Shown here one piece after another: positions 52,889-61,953 of a DNA stretch of 64,000 bases (its first letter is position 1; every line of letters starts with the position of its first letter). Location of the stretch: the NCBI RefSeq assembly GCF_900497695.1, contig NZ_UIDD01000008.1:124001-188000 (forward strand). The letters run 5' to 3'. The position numbers and the translations under genes are program-made. This stretch comes from Pseudomonas wadenswilerensis (lineage in GTDB: Bacteria > Pseudomonadota > Gammaproteobacteria > Pseudomonadales > Pseudomonadaceae). The notes under the pieces are model-generated. The model saw nothing but the letters and a program-made list of their open reading frames with translations. It searched no databases and was not told the DNA's origin.

Positions 52889-53512
52889 ATGCCCGTGAAC
52901 AGTGCCCTGCTTGCCACCTACGCCCTGACTGTTTTGCTCTTGATCGCCAGCCCCGGCCCGGTGGTGGCGCTGGTGGTCAACACCACCGCCCGCGCCGGAC
53001 GCAAACAGGCACTGCTGACCGCCCTGGGGACCAACGGTGCTTCGCTGGTGCTGATTGCCCTGGCCGCTGCGCTGATCTTCAGCAGCGCAGCCGTCAACCC
53101 ACTGTTGCTAAGCGCCCTGAGCATGTTCGGTTGCCTGTTCATCGGCTACCTGGGCCTCGGCGCACTGGCTGAACTGCGCCAGCCCGCGCTCGCCATACAG
53201 CAGGCCCCCGTCCGCCAGGGCGGGCTGTGGCAAGGCTTTGCCATCGGCCTGTCGAACCCCAAGGACATTCTGTTTTTCGTCGCTTTCTTCCCGCAGTTCA
53301 TCCAGGTTACCGAGCAGTTCAGCCAAAGCCTGATGGTGTTGGGGCTGGTCTGGCTGGTGCTCGACCTGGGCATTCTGGGCTTGTACATCCTGGTCATCGG
53401 CCGCCTGGCCGAGCGTCTCAACCGACGCTTGATCAGCGCAATCAGTGCCGTGGTGCTGTTGGCCATTGCCGTCGCCGGGCTGGCCTACAACCTCCGGCAA
53501 CTGTTGCCCTGA
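52889..53512 (+). CDS. LysE/RhtB-family amino acid exporter
   Basis: A 207-residue inner-membrane exporter with six hydrophobic segments and the LysE-family start (LLIASPGPVVALVVNTTARAGRKQALLTALGTNGAS). The GFAIGLSNPKDILFFVAFFPQFI segment near residues 113-135 is the second family signature. LysE/RhtB proteins export amino acids or their derivatives. The divergent GcvA-like LysR gene is the likely regulator. A second LysE-type gene lies about 3.3 kb away on the other strand. Confidence 0.92.
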   Translation: MPVNSALLATYALTVLLLIASPGPVVALVVNTTARAGRKQALLTALGTNGASLVLIALAAALIFSSAAVNPLLLSALSMFGCLFIGYLGLGALAELRQPALAIQQAPVRQGGLWQGFAIGLSNPKDILFFVAFFPQFIQVTEQFSQSLMVLGLVWLVLDLGILGLYILVIGRLAERLNRRLISAISAVVLLAIAVAGLAYNLRQLLP

Positions 53513-53638
53513 CGGGCTACGCTTTCGGGTGTAGGCCGAGAGCGGTTAGAATGACGCGCTATACCTCCAGGCCAGCCTCAAGCCACACTATGGACAGTCG
53601 GATTGAACCCTGAACAGCGCAGTCGTCTCGAAACCACC

Positions 53639-54367
53639 ATGCATACCCGCCCGGCCCCGAATTCCAGAGGCACTTCCTTGATCCGCTCGCCCCTTTTGCA
53701 CGGTCTGCTCGCCGTCGTGCTGCCAACTTCGGCGCTGGCCGCCGGCGTACGGATCGACCCGCATGCCGACCTGTTGTACCGCCAGGCCCTGACCTTGCTG
53801 GAACAGGCCGACAACCAGAACACCAGTTTCACCCTCAAGACCAGCACCACCGACCAGGACCTCGCCCAGCAAGGCCAGGCCCTGGGCCGCACCCTGGCGC
53901 CTGCGGTGAGCCTGCTGAAAAAAGCCGTGGAGCTTGACCACCCGGCCGCCCAGTACCGCCTGGCCCTCTACTACATCACCTACCTGCCGGCAGCGCAGAT
54001 CCCGGCTGCCGCCTGCCCGCTGCTCGAAGCGAGCATGGGCCAGGGCTTCGCCCCGGCGGCGCTGGGCATCGAAAACTGGTGCCCGAACTACAGCCGTAGC
54101 GAATACCGCACTGCGCTGGAAAGCGTGCCGAACCTGGCCAGCCTCTACGCCCCCTACTACCCGCAACCGGCCGTGCGCCTGCTGTGCCATCGCGAGCAAC
54201 CGCAAGGCCTGGCGATGCAGTGGGGCCGTCAGCGCGACTACCAGGCCGAGGTCTACCGCCTGCTGGCCAGCGCCGACCCGGCGCAAAGCAAGGCTTACTG
54301 GCAAAAAGCAGTGGACATCAATGGCTGCATCGCGGCGCAGCGGCGCCTGGCCAGCAACCACTACTGA
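53639..54367 (+). CDS. Exported Sel1/TPR-like hypothetical protein
   Basis: A 242-residue protein with an N-terminal signal peptide (SPLLHGLLAVVLPTSALA) and a helical mature region. The stretches LLKKAVELDHPAAQYRLALYYI and YWQKAVDINGCIAAQRRLASNHY resemble single Sel1/TPR units, so a protein-binding periplasmic role is plausible. Cysteines in AAACPLLEA, ENWCPNY and RLLCHRE could pair in the periplasm. A longer start at a TTG 36 nt upstream is possible. I do not recognise a named family. It stands alone between the LysE and azlC genes. Confidence 0.78.
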   Translation: MHTRPAPNSRGTSLIRSPLLHGLLAVVLPTSALAAGVRIDPHADLLYRQALTLLEQADNQNTSFTLKTSTTDQDLAQQGQALGRTLAPAVSLLKKAVELDHPAAQYRLALYYITYLPAAQIPAAACPLLEASMGQGFAPAALGIENWCPNYSRSEYRTALESVPNLASLYAPYYPQPAVRLLCHREQPQGLAMQWGRQRDYQAEVYRLLASADPAQSKAYWQKAVDINGCIAAQRRLASNHY

Positions 54368-54469
54368 GCTGAGCGCACTGCGCCGCCGCTGACAGCAAGA
54401 TCGTTCAAGTCAGCGGCGCCCGGCTCTGGCATGCTGTACAACCGTGTTCATTGGTTGTTGCTGCCATCC

Positions 54470-55168
54470 ATGCCCAGTCCGCCGTTCGCCCGCCAGGCCT
54501 TTATCCGTGGCGCCATCGCCATCCTGCCGTTGTCCCTTGCCGTTGCCCCCTGGGGGTTGCTGGCCGGCTCCATGGCCATCGAAGCCAACCTCACGCCCTG
54601 GGAAGGCCAGGGCCTGTCGGCCATCGTCTTTGCCGGCGCGGCGCAACTGGTGGCGATCGGCATGCTCAAGGGCGGCGCCAACCTGTTTTCGATCCTCCTC
54701 ACCACCCTGCTGCTGACGTCCCAGCACCTGCTGTACGGGCTGTCGATGCGCCCGGTGCTGTCGGGCCTGCCGACCCGCTGGCGGCTGGGCCTGGGCTTCT
54801 TGCTCACTGACGAGTTTTTCGCCCTCACCAGCCAGTACGACAAACAGCAGTTCAATCGCTGGTACGCCCTGGGGGTGGGCCTGACGTTCTACATTGCCTG
54901 GAACCTGTTCACCCTGGCCGGGATCATCCTGGGGCAGAACATTCCGCACCTCGACCAACTGGGCCTGGACTTCTCGATTGTCGCCACCTTCGTCGCCCTG
55001 ATCGCGCCGTTGGTGCGCAACCTGCCCACCGTGGTGTGCGTGGCGGTGTCGTTGTTCTGCTCGGTGCTGTTCAGTGCCTGGCATTGGGACATCGGCCTGG
55101 TGGCCGCCGGCCTGCTGGGCATGAGCGCAGGTTTCATCTGTCAGAAATTCAGTGGAGCACGCTCATGA
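54470..55168 (+). CDS. azlC: AzlC-family branched-chain amino acid exporter subunit
   Basis: A 232-residue membrane protein of the AzlC family. The N-terminal FIRGAIAILPLSLAVAPWGLLAGSMA and GQGLSAIVFAGAAQLVAIGML stretches, the LLTSQHLLYGLSMRP segment and the FLLTDEFFALT motif are typical. AzlC pairs with AzlD to export branched-chain amino acids and analogues such as azaleucine. The ATG at 54470 gives a normal AzlC start; an upstream in-frame ATG adds 13 unlikely residues. The stop overlaps azlD by 4 bp. Confidence 0.92.
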   Translation: MPSPPFARQAFIRGAIAILPLSLAVAPWGLLAGSMAIEANLTPWEGQGLSAIVFAGAAQLVAIGMLKGGANLFSILLTTLLLTSQHLLYGLSMRPVLSGLPTRWRLGLGFLLTDEFFALTSQYDKQQFNRWYALGVGLTFYIAWNLFTLAGIILGQNIPHLDQLGLDFSIVATFVALIAPLVRNLPTVVCVAVSLFCSVLFSAWHWDIGLVAAGLLGMSAGFICQKFSGARS

Positions 55169-55488
55169 TCTTCGCCCTGATTATCGGCATGGGCCTGCTG
55201 GTGTTCCTCAACCGCTATGCCTTTCTGGAACCGCGCTTGCCCCTGCGCCTGAGCTCCAATGCCCGGCAGTTCCTCGGCTTCGCCGTACCGGGCATGCTTA
55301 CCGCGATCTGCGGGCCTATCGTCTTTCTGCCCGGCCACCAGCTCGACCTGAGCCTGAGCAACCCGTACCTGATCGGTTCGCTGGTGGCCGTAGTGCTGGT
55401 GCTGTTGACCCGCAGCACCTTGATCAGCATGCTGCTGAGCATGGCCTTCTTTTTTGTCTTTCGTTGGTGGTTGAACGGCAGCCCATGA
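55165..55488 (+). CDS. azlD: AzlD-family exporter subunit
   Basis: A 107-residue membrane protein with four hydrophobic segments, the small partner of AzlC. The start MIFALIIGMGLLVFLNRYAFLEPRLPLRLS and the SLVAVVLVLLTRSTLISMLLSMAFFFVFRWWL end fit the family. It begins inside the azlC stop (ATGA) and ends inside the next gene's start (ATGA), so all three are translationally coupled. Confidence 0.9.
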   Translation: MIFALIIGMGLLVFLNRYAFLEPRLPLRLSSNARQFLGFAVPGMLTAICGPIVFLPGHQLDLSLSNPYLIGSLVAVVLVLLTRSTLISMLLSMAFFFVFRWWLNGSP

Positions 55489-56315
55489 ACCCTGCACACA
55501 AGGAACAGACCCGTTTCTGGCAAGCCTCGGCGCTCGGTGACACCGAGATGCTGCATGCGCGTTATTTTCAGCAGCGCTTCGCCCCCCATGTGCACGAAGG
55601 CTACGTGATCACCATCATCGAGTCCGGCGCCCAGCGCTTCTGGCACCGCGGCAGCGAACACCTGGCGCCGGTCGGCAGCATGGTCCTGATCAACCCCGAC
55701 GAGCTGCACACCGGCGCCAAGGCCAGCGAAGACGGCTGGCGCTATCGCGGCTTTTACCCCGACAGCGAACGCATCACCGGCGTGCTCGACGAACTGGAAC
55801 TCAAGCGCGACGGCCTGCCGCGCTTTGACGCCAGCGTGCTGCACGACCCGCAACTGGCCAAGGCCTTCAGCTGGCTGCACTGCTCGGCCGAGCACGGCGC
55901 CAGCGCCCTGGAACAACAAACCGCCTGGCGCGAGGCGGTGTTGCTGCTGGTGCAGCGCCATGCCCGCGCGGGCGAGGCGCGCACGCCCGGCAACGAACCG
56001 TGCGCCGTGGCCCGGGCCAAGGAACTGATGGACAACCGCCTGGCCTATCCGCCATCGCTGGAAGAACTCGCCACAGCGGTGAATCTCTCGCCCTTCCACT
56101 TTGCCCGGGTGTTCCGCCAGGCCACCGGCTTGCCGCCCCATGCCTGGCTCAAGCAACGGCGCCTGAGCCGCGCCCGTGAACTGCTGAAAAACGACTGCCT
56201 GCCGTTCAACGTCGCCTTCGCCCTGGGTTTTTCTGACCAGAGCCATCTGAACCGGCAGTTCAAGCAAGCCTATGGCGTAACGCCGGGCGAGTACCGGCGC
56301 GCCTGCACTCATTAA
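55485..56315 (+). CDS. AraC-family regulator coupled to azlCD
   Basis: A 276-residue AraC regulator with an N-terminal cupin sensor (MLHARYFQQRFAPHVHEGYVITIIESG, then LINPDELHTGAKA) and a C-terminal double helix-turn-helix (YPPSLEELATAVNLSPFHFARVFRQATGLPPHAWLKQRRL, then NVAFALGFSDQSHLNRQFKQAYGVTPGEYRR). The start at 55485 overlaps the azlD stop as ATGA. Such AraC regulators with azlCD genes probably sense an amino acid or toxic analogue and activate their own operon, which is inference. Confidence 0.93.
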   Translation: MNPAHKEQTRFWQASALGDTEMLHARYFQQRFAPHVHEGYVITIIESGAQRFWHRGSEHLAPVGSMVLINPDELHTGAKASEDGWRYRGFYPDSERITGVLDELELKRDGLPRFDASVLHDPQLAKAFSWLHCSAEHGASALEQQTAWREAVLLLVQRHARAGEARTPGNEPCAVARAKELMDNRLAYPPSLEELATAVNLSPFHFARVFRQATGLPPHAWLKQRRLSRARELLKNDCLPFNVAFALGFSDQSHLNRQFKQAYGVTPGEYRRACTH

Positions 56316-56327
56316 CGGACTAAGCCA

Positions 56328-56723
56328 ATGCCCTACCCGCTTGCCTACCGCTGGTTCATTCACAAAGGCCTGACCGACTGGGAGCCCTGGTATTTCTGCG
56401 ATACCCAGGCGTCGCTGCAACAAGCGCCTGACCTGACCAGGAACGCCTTCGCCGCCAGGGCCTTTGCCAAGGAAACCGGGGCGGACTTCGAGGTTTACCT
56501 GTTCGCCCGCCGCCAGGATCGGGAGGACTTTGCCTTCTTCGTGGTGCGCGACGGGGTGATTGAAGACAAGGTCATCACCGTGCATTTGTCGTTTGCCGAC
56601 AAACTCGAGCTACGCTCGCGGTTGAGCTATGAACAAGTGACCCGCAGCTTCAGTGAATGGGTGGCCGAGGTGGCGCTGGCGGATGCGCTTGAGTGGATGA
56701 GCGAGGACGACCTGCAGGATTGA
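56328..56723 (+). CDS. Small unrecognised cytoplasmic protein
   Basis: A 131-residue protein without signal or membrane segments that I do not recognise. It is rich in aromatic and acidic residues (YRWFIHKGLTDWEPWYFCD, FEVYLFARRQDREDFAFFVVRDG, FSEWVAEVALADALEWMSEDD). The predicted pattern is mixed alpha/beta, with a C-terminal helix ending in acidic residues. It follows the azlCD-AraC operon by 12 bp on the same strand and could be its last gene. Codon use is like its neighbours. Confidence 0.78.
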   Translation: MPYPLAYRWFIHKGLTDWEPWYFCDTQASLQQAPDLTRNAFAARAFAKETGADFEVYLFARRQDREDFAFFVVRDGVIEDKVITVHLSFADKLELRSRLSYEQVTRSFSEWVAEVALADALEWMSEDDLQD

Positions 56724-56741
56724 ATCTGGGGCTGCTCTGCA

Positions 56742-56815
56742 GACCATCGCCGGCAAGGCCGGCCCCCACATGTGGGAGCCGGCCTTGCCGGCGATCGAGC
56801 GCAAAGCGCTCGCTG
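56742..56815. repeat. REP pair with extended hairpin
   Basis: ATCGCCGGCAAGGCCGGCCCCCAC and GTGGGAGCCGGCCTTGCCGGCGATC face each other with almost no spacer, making one long near-perfect stem. The adjoining GAGCGCAAAGCGCTC is a further small palindrome. It lies between convergent genes and can serve as a two-way transcription stop. Confidence 0.8.
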
Positions 56816-56820
56816 GGCAT

Positions 56821-57450
56821 TCACGCCGGGCGCTGCATCAACATCAACCGCAGCGCCAGCAACGCCAGCACACTGGCCAGCAAGCGCGGCTGCAACCTGG
56901 CCAGGCGCCCCTTGCCACTGAACCAACGGCTAAGCACCCCGCCACACGCCCCCAGCACCACATGAAACACCAGGGCAATCACGCTCAGCACCAGCCCCAG
57001 CAGCAACAATTGCTGGGCCACTGCGCCTTTGGCCGGCACCACGAACTGCGGCAAGAACACGATAAAAAACAGCAGCGCCTTGGGGTTGAGCAGGCTGTTC
57101 AAGGTCGCTGCAACCAACACCGCCGCGAGCGATGTCTCACGCGACCCCTCGCCCATGCCCACCGTGCGCGGCTGCAACAGCTTGAAGGCCATCCATAACA
57201 GGTAGACCGCGCCGCTGTAGCGGATGATGTCGAACGACGGCGGCCAGGCGGCGATCAGTGCGGTGACACCGGTAGCCGTCAGCACAGTCAGCAACAGGTC
57301 AGCCAGGCTGATACCCAGCGCCGCCGCCAGCCCGCCACGCCAGCCCATGGACAGCCCATGACTGATGACAAAAGCCATGTTCGGCCCGGGCGACAGCAGC
57401 AACAGGGTTACCGCGCCAGCAAAGATGACCAGCGTTTGCATATCGAGCAT
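56821..57450 (-). CDS. LysE/RhtB-family amino acid exporter
   Basis: A 209-residue membrane exporter with six hydrophobic segments. The start LVIFAGAVTLLLLSPGPNMAFVISHGLSMGWRGGLAAALGIS and the central LLNPKALLFFIVFLPQFV are LysE-family signatures. GAGG precedes the ATG at 57450 by 7 nt. It is on the same strand as, and downstream of, the AraC gene at 57548, with about 100 bp between them, so that regulator may control it. The substrate is unknown. Confidence 0.92.
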   Translation of the reverse strand: MLDMQTLVIFAGAVTLLLLSPGPNMAFVISHGLSMGWRGGLAAALGISLADLLLTVLTATGVTALIAAWPPSFDIIRYSGAVYLLWMAFKLLQPRTVGMGEGSRETSLAAVLVAATLNSLLNPKALLFFIVFLPQFVVPAKGAVAQQLLLLGLVLSVIALVFHVVLGACGGVLSRWFSGKGRLARLQPRLLASVLALLALRLMLMQRPA

Positions 57451-57547
57451 CGCACACCCTCTTGGCTAAGCTCCGAGTGACGACAGTAACGGATCTCCAG
57501 CCGGGACAAGCGCTACAGCGCAGCGAATTTATTGCGCAACAGTTGCC

Positions 57548-58318
57548 TCAGCGGCAATAAACCCGAGGCGTACTGCCGGTCATGCTTTTGAAGAAAGCAA
57601 TGAAGGCACTGTCGCTGGCAAAGCCCAGTTCCAGCGCCACCTGGGACAGCGGTTGATGGATCGCCAACTGCTCTACCGCACGTACCAGCCGCCACTGCTG
57701 ACGCCATTGCTGATATGACATACCAGTGTCACGGCGGATCAAACGGCCGATGGTTTTCTCACTGGCGCCGACCGTGCGAGCCAGTTCGTGCAGCGGCGGC
57801 GGCAACTGCTCAAGCCCCTCTACCAGGCTGGCCAGGCGTCGATCCCGGGGCAGCGGCAAACGCATCGGCTGCTGCCCGGCGGCCTGCAGTTCGGCGATGC
57901 ACAGGCCGGCCAGATGCGCGGCGGCGCCTTGGCTCCAGTCGGTTGCGAACGGTGCCTCGGCCATGCGCTCGAGCAGTTCGCGCAACAGCGGATTGACGTC
58001 AAGGATCACCACTTCAGCAGGCAAATGCGGCCAGTGCCGGGGGTCCAGGTACACCGAGCGATAATCGACGGTCGCCCGCATCCGCGCCCGATGGGCTATG
58101 CCGGCGGGAATCCATGCCGCGCGGGTCGGCGGCAGCAGACAGAGCAGATCCGGCGCCTGGGCGTCGATGCGCACGCAGCCCTGGCGGGTGAACAGCACCT
58201 GCCCCATGCGGTGCTGATGGACGCCAGAATCGTGTTCGCCCAGGGCCGAGCAGATGCCGACGATGGGCGCGCCGAAGCGGTCCGGGTCGAAAGTGGCGGT
58301 GGGTTCCAGCCAGGCCAT
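57548..58318 (-). CDS. AraC-family regulator
   Basis: A 256-residue AraC regulator with an N-terminal cupin (HDSGVHQHRMGQVLFTRQGCVRID, then LLPPTRAAWIPAGIAHRA) and a C-terminal DNA-binding domain (LARTVGASEKTIGRLIRRDTGMSYQQWRQQWRLVRAV, then PLSQVALELGFASDSAFIAFFKSMTGSTP). It is closely similar in plan to the regulator at 22061. It is divergent from an MFS gene about 100 bp away, the most likely target. The LysE gene lies downstream on the same strand. Confidence 0.92.
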   Translation of the reverse strand: MAWLEPTATFDPDRFGAPIVGICSALGEHDSGVHQHRMGQVLFTRQGCVRIDAQAPDLLCLLPPTRAAWIPAGIAHRARMRATVDYRSVYLDPRHWPHLPAEVVILDVNPLLRELLERMAEAPFATDWSQGAAAHLAGLCIAELQAAGQQPMRLPLPRDRRLASLVEGLEQLPPPLHELARTVGASEKTIGRLIRRDTGMSYQQWRQQWRLVRAVEQLAIHQPLSQVALELGFASDSAFIAFFKSMTGSTPRVYCR

Positions 58319-58418
58319 GCAGGTTGTCCGATATTCACTATTTTTAGACCAGACCGCGACAATACACCCATCGCCTGCCGTCTACCATGAGCGCCCTTTT
58401 TCTCACCGGGCGCTACTT

Positions 58419-59537
58419 ATGACCCACCGCACCTGGCTGACCCTGGCCACGGCCCTGCTGATGTTCCCGCAGATCGCCGAAACCCTCTACAGCCCCGCCC
58501 TGGTGGATATCGGCCAGGGCTTCGGGGTAACGCCTGCGCAGGCGGCGCAAACCCTGTCGCTGTACTTCGCCGCCTTTGCCATTGGCGTGCTGGTCTGGGG
58601 TCGGCTGTGCGACCTCTGGGGCCGCCGCCCGACATTGCTTGCCGGCTTGCTGCTGTACGGCCTGGCATCGCTGGCAGCCTTGCTGGTCACAAGCTTCAGC
58701 GGCCTGCTCGCCGCGCGCATGGTTGCCGCCTTTGCCGCTGCGGTCGGTTCGGTGGTGACGCAAACCGCGCTGCGGGACGTGCATAGCGGTGCGGAACTGG
58801 CGCGGGTGTTTTCCCTGATCGGCGTTTTCCTGGCGATCAGCCCGGCGATTGGCGTGCTCGGTGGATCGCTGCTGACCGAGGCTTTGGGTTACCGTGGCGT
58901 GCTGGCCGCGCAGTTGCTGCTGGCGCTGGCGTTGCTGTTATGGAGCTGGCGAACCATGCCGGAAACCCGCCCACAGGTACCCCATCGCGCCAGTTTGATC
59001 GGCACCTTGCGGCGCATGCTCGGTGATCGTCGGGTGTTGCTGGCGACGCTGCTGGTGGCGTTGTTCAACATCGGCGTGTTCAGTTGGTACAGCTTGGCGC
59101 CGTTCATTTTCCAGCGTTTGCAGCTGCAAAGTCTGTTTGGCTACAGCGGCGTGTTGCTGGCGCTGGGCTCGCTGCTCGGGGCGCGCCTCAATGCGCGATT
59201 GCTGGCGCGTGGTGTCAGCCAGGCAACGCTGCTCAATCTGGCGTGCGCAGTGAACCTGCTGGCAGCGCTGGCGATACTGCTGCTGGGCGAACATTGGCTG
59301 ATCGCCGTGGCCATGGCCTTTATGCTCGGCGCCTTTGCCATGGCGATTCCGTTGGTGCTGGGCTCGGCGCTGGTTGAGTACGGGGATTGCCGGGGGACGG
59401 CGGGAGCGTTGTTTGGGTTGTTGTATTACGGGTTGATTGGCGCGGGCTTGGCGTTGGCCGGATGGGGGCAGGCACTGGGAGCAGTGCTGTGCTGCTGCTC
59501 CGTTTTCATTGCTGCCGTGAGCGCTTTCTACAGGTAA
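58419..59537 (+). CDS. MFS multidrug transporter, Bcr/CflA-like
   Basis: A 372-residue, 12-segment major facilitator of the Bcr/CflA kind. The loop 2-3 motif is GRLCDLWGRRPTLLAG. Helix 5 contains VFLAISPAIGVLGGSLL, the antiporter motif. The start at 58419 (MTHRTWL) is chosen because an upstream open frame crosses the divergent promoter region. The AraC regulator is divergent. The gene is slightly richer in T toward its 3' end than its neighbours, without a frameshift. Confidence 0.92.
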   Translation: MTHRTWLTLATALLMFPQIAETLYSPALVDIGQGFGVTPAQAAQTLSLYFAAFAIGVLVWGRLCDLWGRRPTLLAGLLLYGLASLAALLVTSFSGLLAARMVAAFAAAVGSVVTQTALRDVHSGAELARVFSLIGVFLAISPAIGVLGGSLLTEALGYRGVLAAQLLLALALLLWSWRTMPETRPQVPHRASLIGTLRRMLGDRRVLLATLLVALFNIGVFSWYSLAPFIFQRLQLQSLFGYSGVLLALGSLLGARLNARLLARGVSQATLLNLACAVNLLAALAILLLGEHWLIAVAMAFMLGAFAMAIPLVLGSALVEYGDCRGTAGALFGLLYYGLIGAGLALAGWGQALGAVLCCCSVFIAAVSAFYR

Positions 59538-59547
59538 CGGGCATAAC

Positions 59548-61827
59548 TCAGTTGCTTCGTTGCCTGTCCAGTTCTGCCAGATTTGACGGCAGTGGAATCC
59601 AGCTCTTGTCGATGCCCGCATTGACTAGACTGTCCCATTTATCGAGCAACTGTTTGGGGAAGCGGTGGTACTCGCTACGCTTCATCGCCGCGTCCCAGGC
59701 AACAGGAATCAGCGCCTGCAACCTTTGCACGTCATGGCCTCCACCCTCAGCGCCGGTATGGTTGTGAACCGCCAATCCCACAAGATAATCAAGCATGTTA
59801 CCAGCGGCGACGCCTTCGGCCTGCCTGTCATTGGCAGTGCTTTCCAGCCATGCGATCAGCTTGGCCTGACCAGCCTCCTGGTAAAAGGGTGACCTGGCAT
59901 TGAACAAGCGCCACTGTCGTTGAATGGCCGCTGGCGAAGGGTCTTTGAACAACCGTTCGACGCCCATTGGGGCCTCGAACACCGTCAACAAATCCGATAC
60001 CGCATCATCCTTGAGCAGGTTGGCGACACCTTCGAGTCGTGCCCTTTTGTACGAGTCATACAGATGCGCGATCCCACCGGCGAGCAGCCTTTCCATCGCC
60101 CAATCGTGTAGTCGAACTCGATCACTGCAAGTGGTTGCCGCTGCCGTCACCAGTGCGATTTCCCGTTGGTACTGTGCGTGCATTGACTGATCTGTATCGC
60201 GTTCACGCAGGGACAACAAACCGTCGATCAAGCTGCAGCACAAACCGTAATGGCCGGATACCTCCTGGAGCGCTTCGTGCGGCGTATCCCCCCAGACTTT
60301 TTCAAGCAGGTTGAGTTGAACCCCAAGGTACTCCAGCTGCTGATCATAGACATGCTGGTCAACCTGAGAGACCAACTCACGCATTCCCTGGCAATAAGAA
60401 CCGATGGTCAACCAGATCAGATTCAAGGCAACTGCCGGCTTTTCGGTCTGAGCAGCGTCAGTCCCGCTAGCAAGAAGCTGATCGATTCGCAGATCGTCGA
60501 AATCCTCGGCCCATTCATTCAAAAAAAGCCGATGTTCATAACTGGTGATGCTCGGCTCCTGTGCCAATAGGCCCATCTCGTAACGGATGCGGGCGCGATA
60601 GGTTGATTTACGCAGATCGTGCAAGGCTGCAAGCTGATTCTTAAGCCGCACGAAAGCCGGCGCATGATCAGGCATTGTTGATCCCAGCGTAAGTTGAATA
60701 GCTTCGCGCTGAAACGTCTCCCGCTCTTCATCGGTTTCTCCGCGTAGCGACTGACGGTCCCGGCCCAGCAGGGACGGCTCGAGACGTTCAAGGGTCGCCG
60801 GTGCTTCATGCCTGATTATGGTCTGCAAAATGATTGCATCCCACGCAAGCTCGTCATTGCCGTGGCGACACGCGACGGTTTTCAATTGCCCCAGGTCACG
60901 GGTTATAGCCTTGACCAGGCGAGGGTTGCGAGGAAACCACTGAGCAACTTGTTTGAAAGATGCCTCTGGAATGAAAGGGCAACATTCGCGAAACGCTCGC
61001 CATGCCAGGCGCCTGGCTTGCTCCTCAGTAGGCTCCGGCAGGGTGATGGAAATATCGATGATCTTCTCGAGAAAGCGTTGCCCATTCTCACCATAGGCGG
61101 CCGAGTACAGGCTCAGTGCTTTACTTACAACATCCAGGTCAAAGGCCAGGACGAAGGCGAAGCTCGGCCAGTCGAGCAACTCGCGCAACGCCAGCATTGC
61201 CTTGGGGATCGCGGTCGGGTCGGCGCGGTCAAGGTCATCGATGAACACCACGATGCGTGTGCGCTGGAGGTCAGCACATAGCGCTTCGAGCTCTTTGCGA
61301 TTGAAGGCCAGCTTTGAACTCAGTAGCTGGCCCGTTTGCTCGGCAATCTGGGTGCCTTTGCTAACCATCGTCCCGGTAATAGGGTCCATAACTTGTGCAA
61401 CTGACTTGCCAATCTCGGCAACATTGCCCAGTAGCCTGGCGATTCCACGCCCCAGATCCTTGAATGACTTGCCCGCCCAAGCACCTTTTTCAAGTTGCTC
61501 CAGCAACGCCTGATAGAACCGCTGGATCACCCCGTCACGGCCTTCGGCATCCCACGCTGAAAAGCGTACGACCACCCAGGTGATACCGTCCGGCTTGCTT
61601 TCATTGCGAATGCGCGCCTGCTCTTCAATGAAATTCAGCACGCTGGTCTTGCCGGAACCCCACTTGCCATACAGGCCGATACGCGTGGACCAGTTGTCCG
61701 GCGCCGATTCGATCGAGCGCAGCACCGAGCGGGCAATCGACCAGCGCTGCAGATCGTCATCCTGTTGCAGGCTGATCGCCGCATCATGGCCTTTGCCGCT
61801 ACGCCGTGGGTTTGCTGGTGCTGTCAT
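59548..61827 (-). CDS. KAP-family P-loop NTPase
   Basis: A 759-residue KAP-type NTPase. Walker A is GLYGKWGSGKTS (about residues 52-63). Walker B is RIVVFIDDLDRADP (about 190-205), followed by the FVLAFDLDVVSKAL segment and FLEKIIDISITLP, a typical KAP order. Between Walker A and B the usual membrane insertion is replaced by an amphipathic stretch (DLGRGIARLLGNVAEIGKSVAQVMDP), so the protein may be soluble or peripherally bound. The C-terminal 400 residues are helical and unassigned. The start may be 61827 or 61839. No partner gene is adjacent. KAP NTPases occur in phage-defence loci; that role is inferred here. Confidence 0.87.
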   Translation of the reverse strand: MTAPANPRRSGKGHDAAISLQQDDDLQRWSIARSVLRSIESAPDNWSTRIGLYGKWGSGKTSVLNFIEEQARIRNESKPDGITWVVVRFSAWDAEGRDGVIQRFYQALLEQLEKGAWAGKSFKDLGRGIARLLGNVAEIGKSVAQVMDPITGTMVSKGTQIAEQTGQLLSSKLAFNRKELEALCADLQRTRIVVFIDDLDRADPTAIPKAMLALRELLDWPSFAFVLAFDLDVVSKALSLYSAAYGENGQRFLEKIIDISITLPEPTEEQARRLAWRAFRECCPFIPEASFKQVAQWFPRNPRLVKAITRDLGQLKTVACRHGNDELAWDAIILQTIIRHEAPATLERLEPSLLGRDRQSLRGETDEERETFQREAIQLTLGSTMPDHAPAFVRLKNQLAALHDLRKSTYRARIRYEMGLLAQEPSITSYEHRLFLNEWAEDFDDLRIDQLLASGTDAAQTEKPAVALNLIWLTIGSYCQGMRELVSQVDQHVYDQQLEYLGVQLNLLEKVWGDTPHEALQEVSGHYGLCCSLIDGLLSLRERDTDQSMHAQYQREIALVTAAATTCSDRVRLHDWAMERLLAGGIAHLYDSYKRARLEGVANLLKDDAVSDLLTVFEAPMGVERLFKDPSPAAIQRQWRLFNARSPFYQEAGQAKLIAWLESTANDRQAEGVAAGNMLDYLVGLAVHNHTGAEGGGHDVQRLQALIPVAWDAAMKRSEYHRFPKQLLDKWDSLVNAGIDKSWIPLPSNLAELDRQRSN

Positions 61828-61913
61828 GTGGTGATCCATCGACCGTGAAGTTGAACCGGTCGGGAAGTTTATCCAACTGAGTTCGGTGCTGCACCTGAGC
61901 TTTCAAAATTGCG

Positions 61914-61952
61914 CCGTCCGCATCGCGGGGCAAGCCCGCTCCTGCCTCCTCG
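61914..61952. repeat. Degenerate REP element
   Basis: GCATCGCGGGGCAAGCCCGCTCCTGCC is a REP-like core directly after the permease stop, in the 126-bp gap before the KAP gene. Confidence 0.55.
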
Positions 61953-61953
61953 G

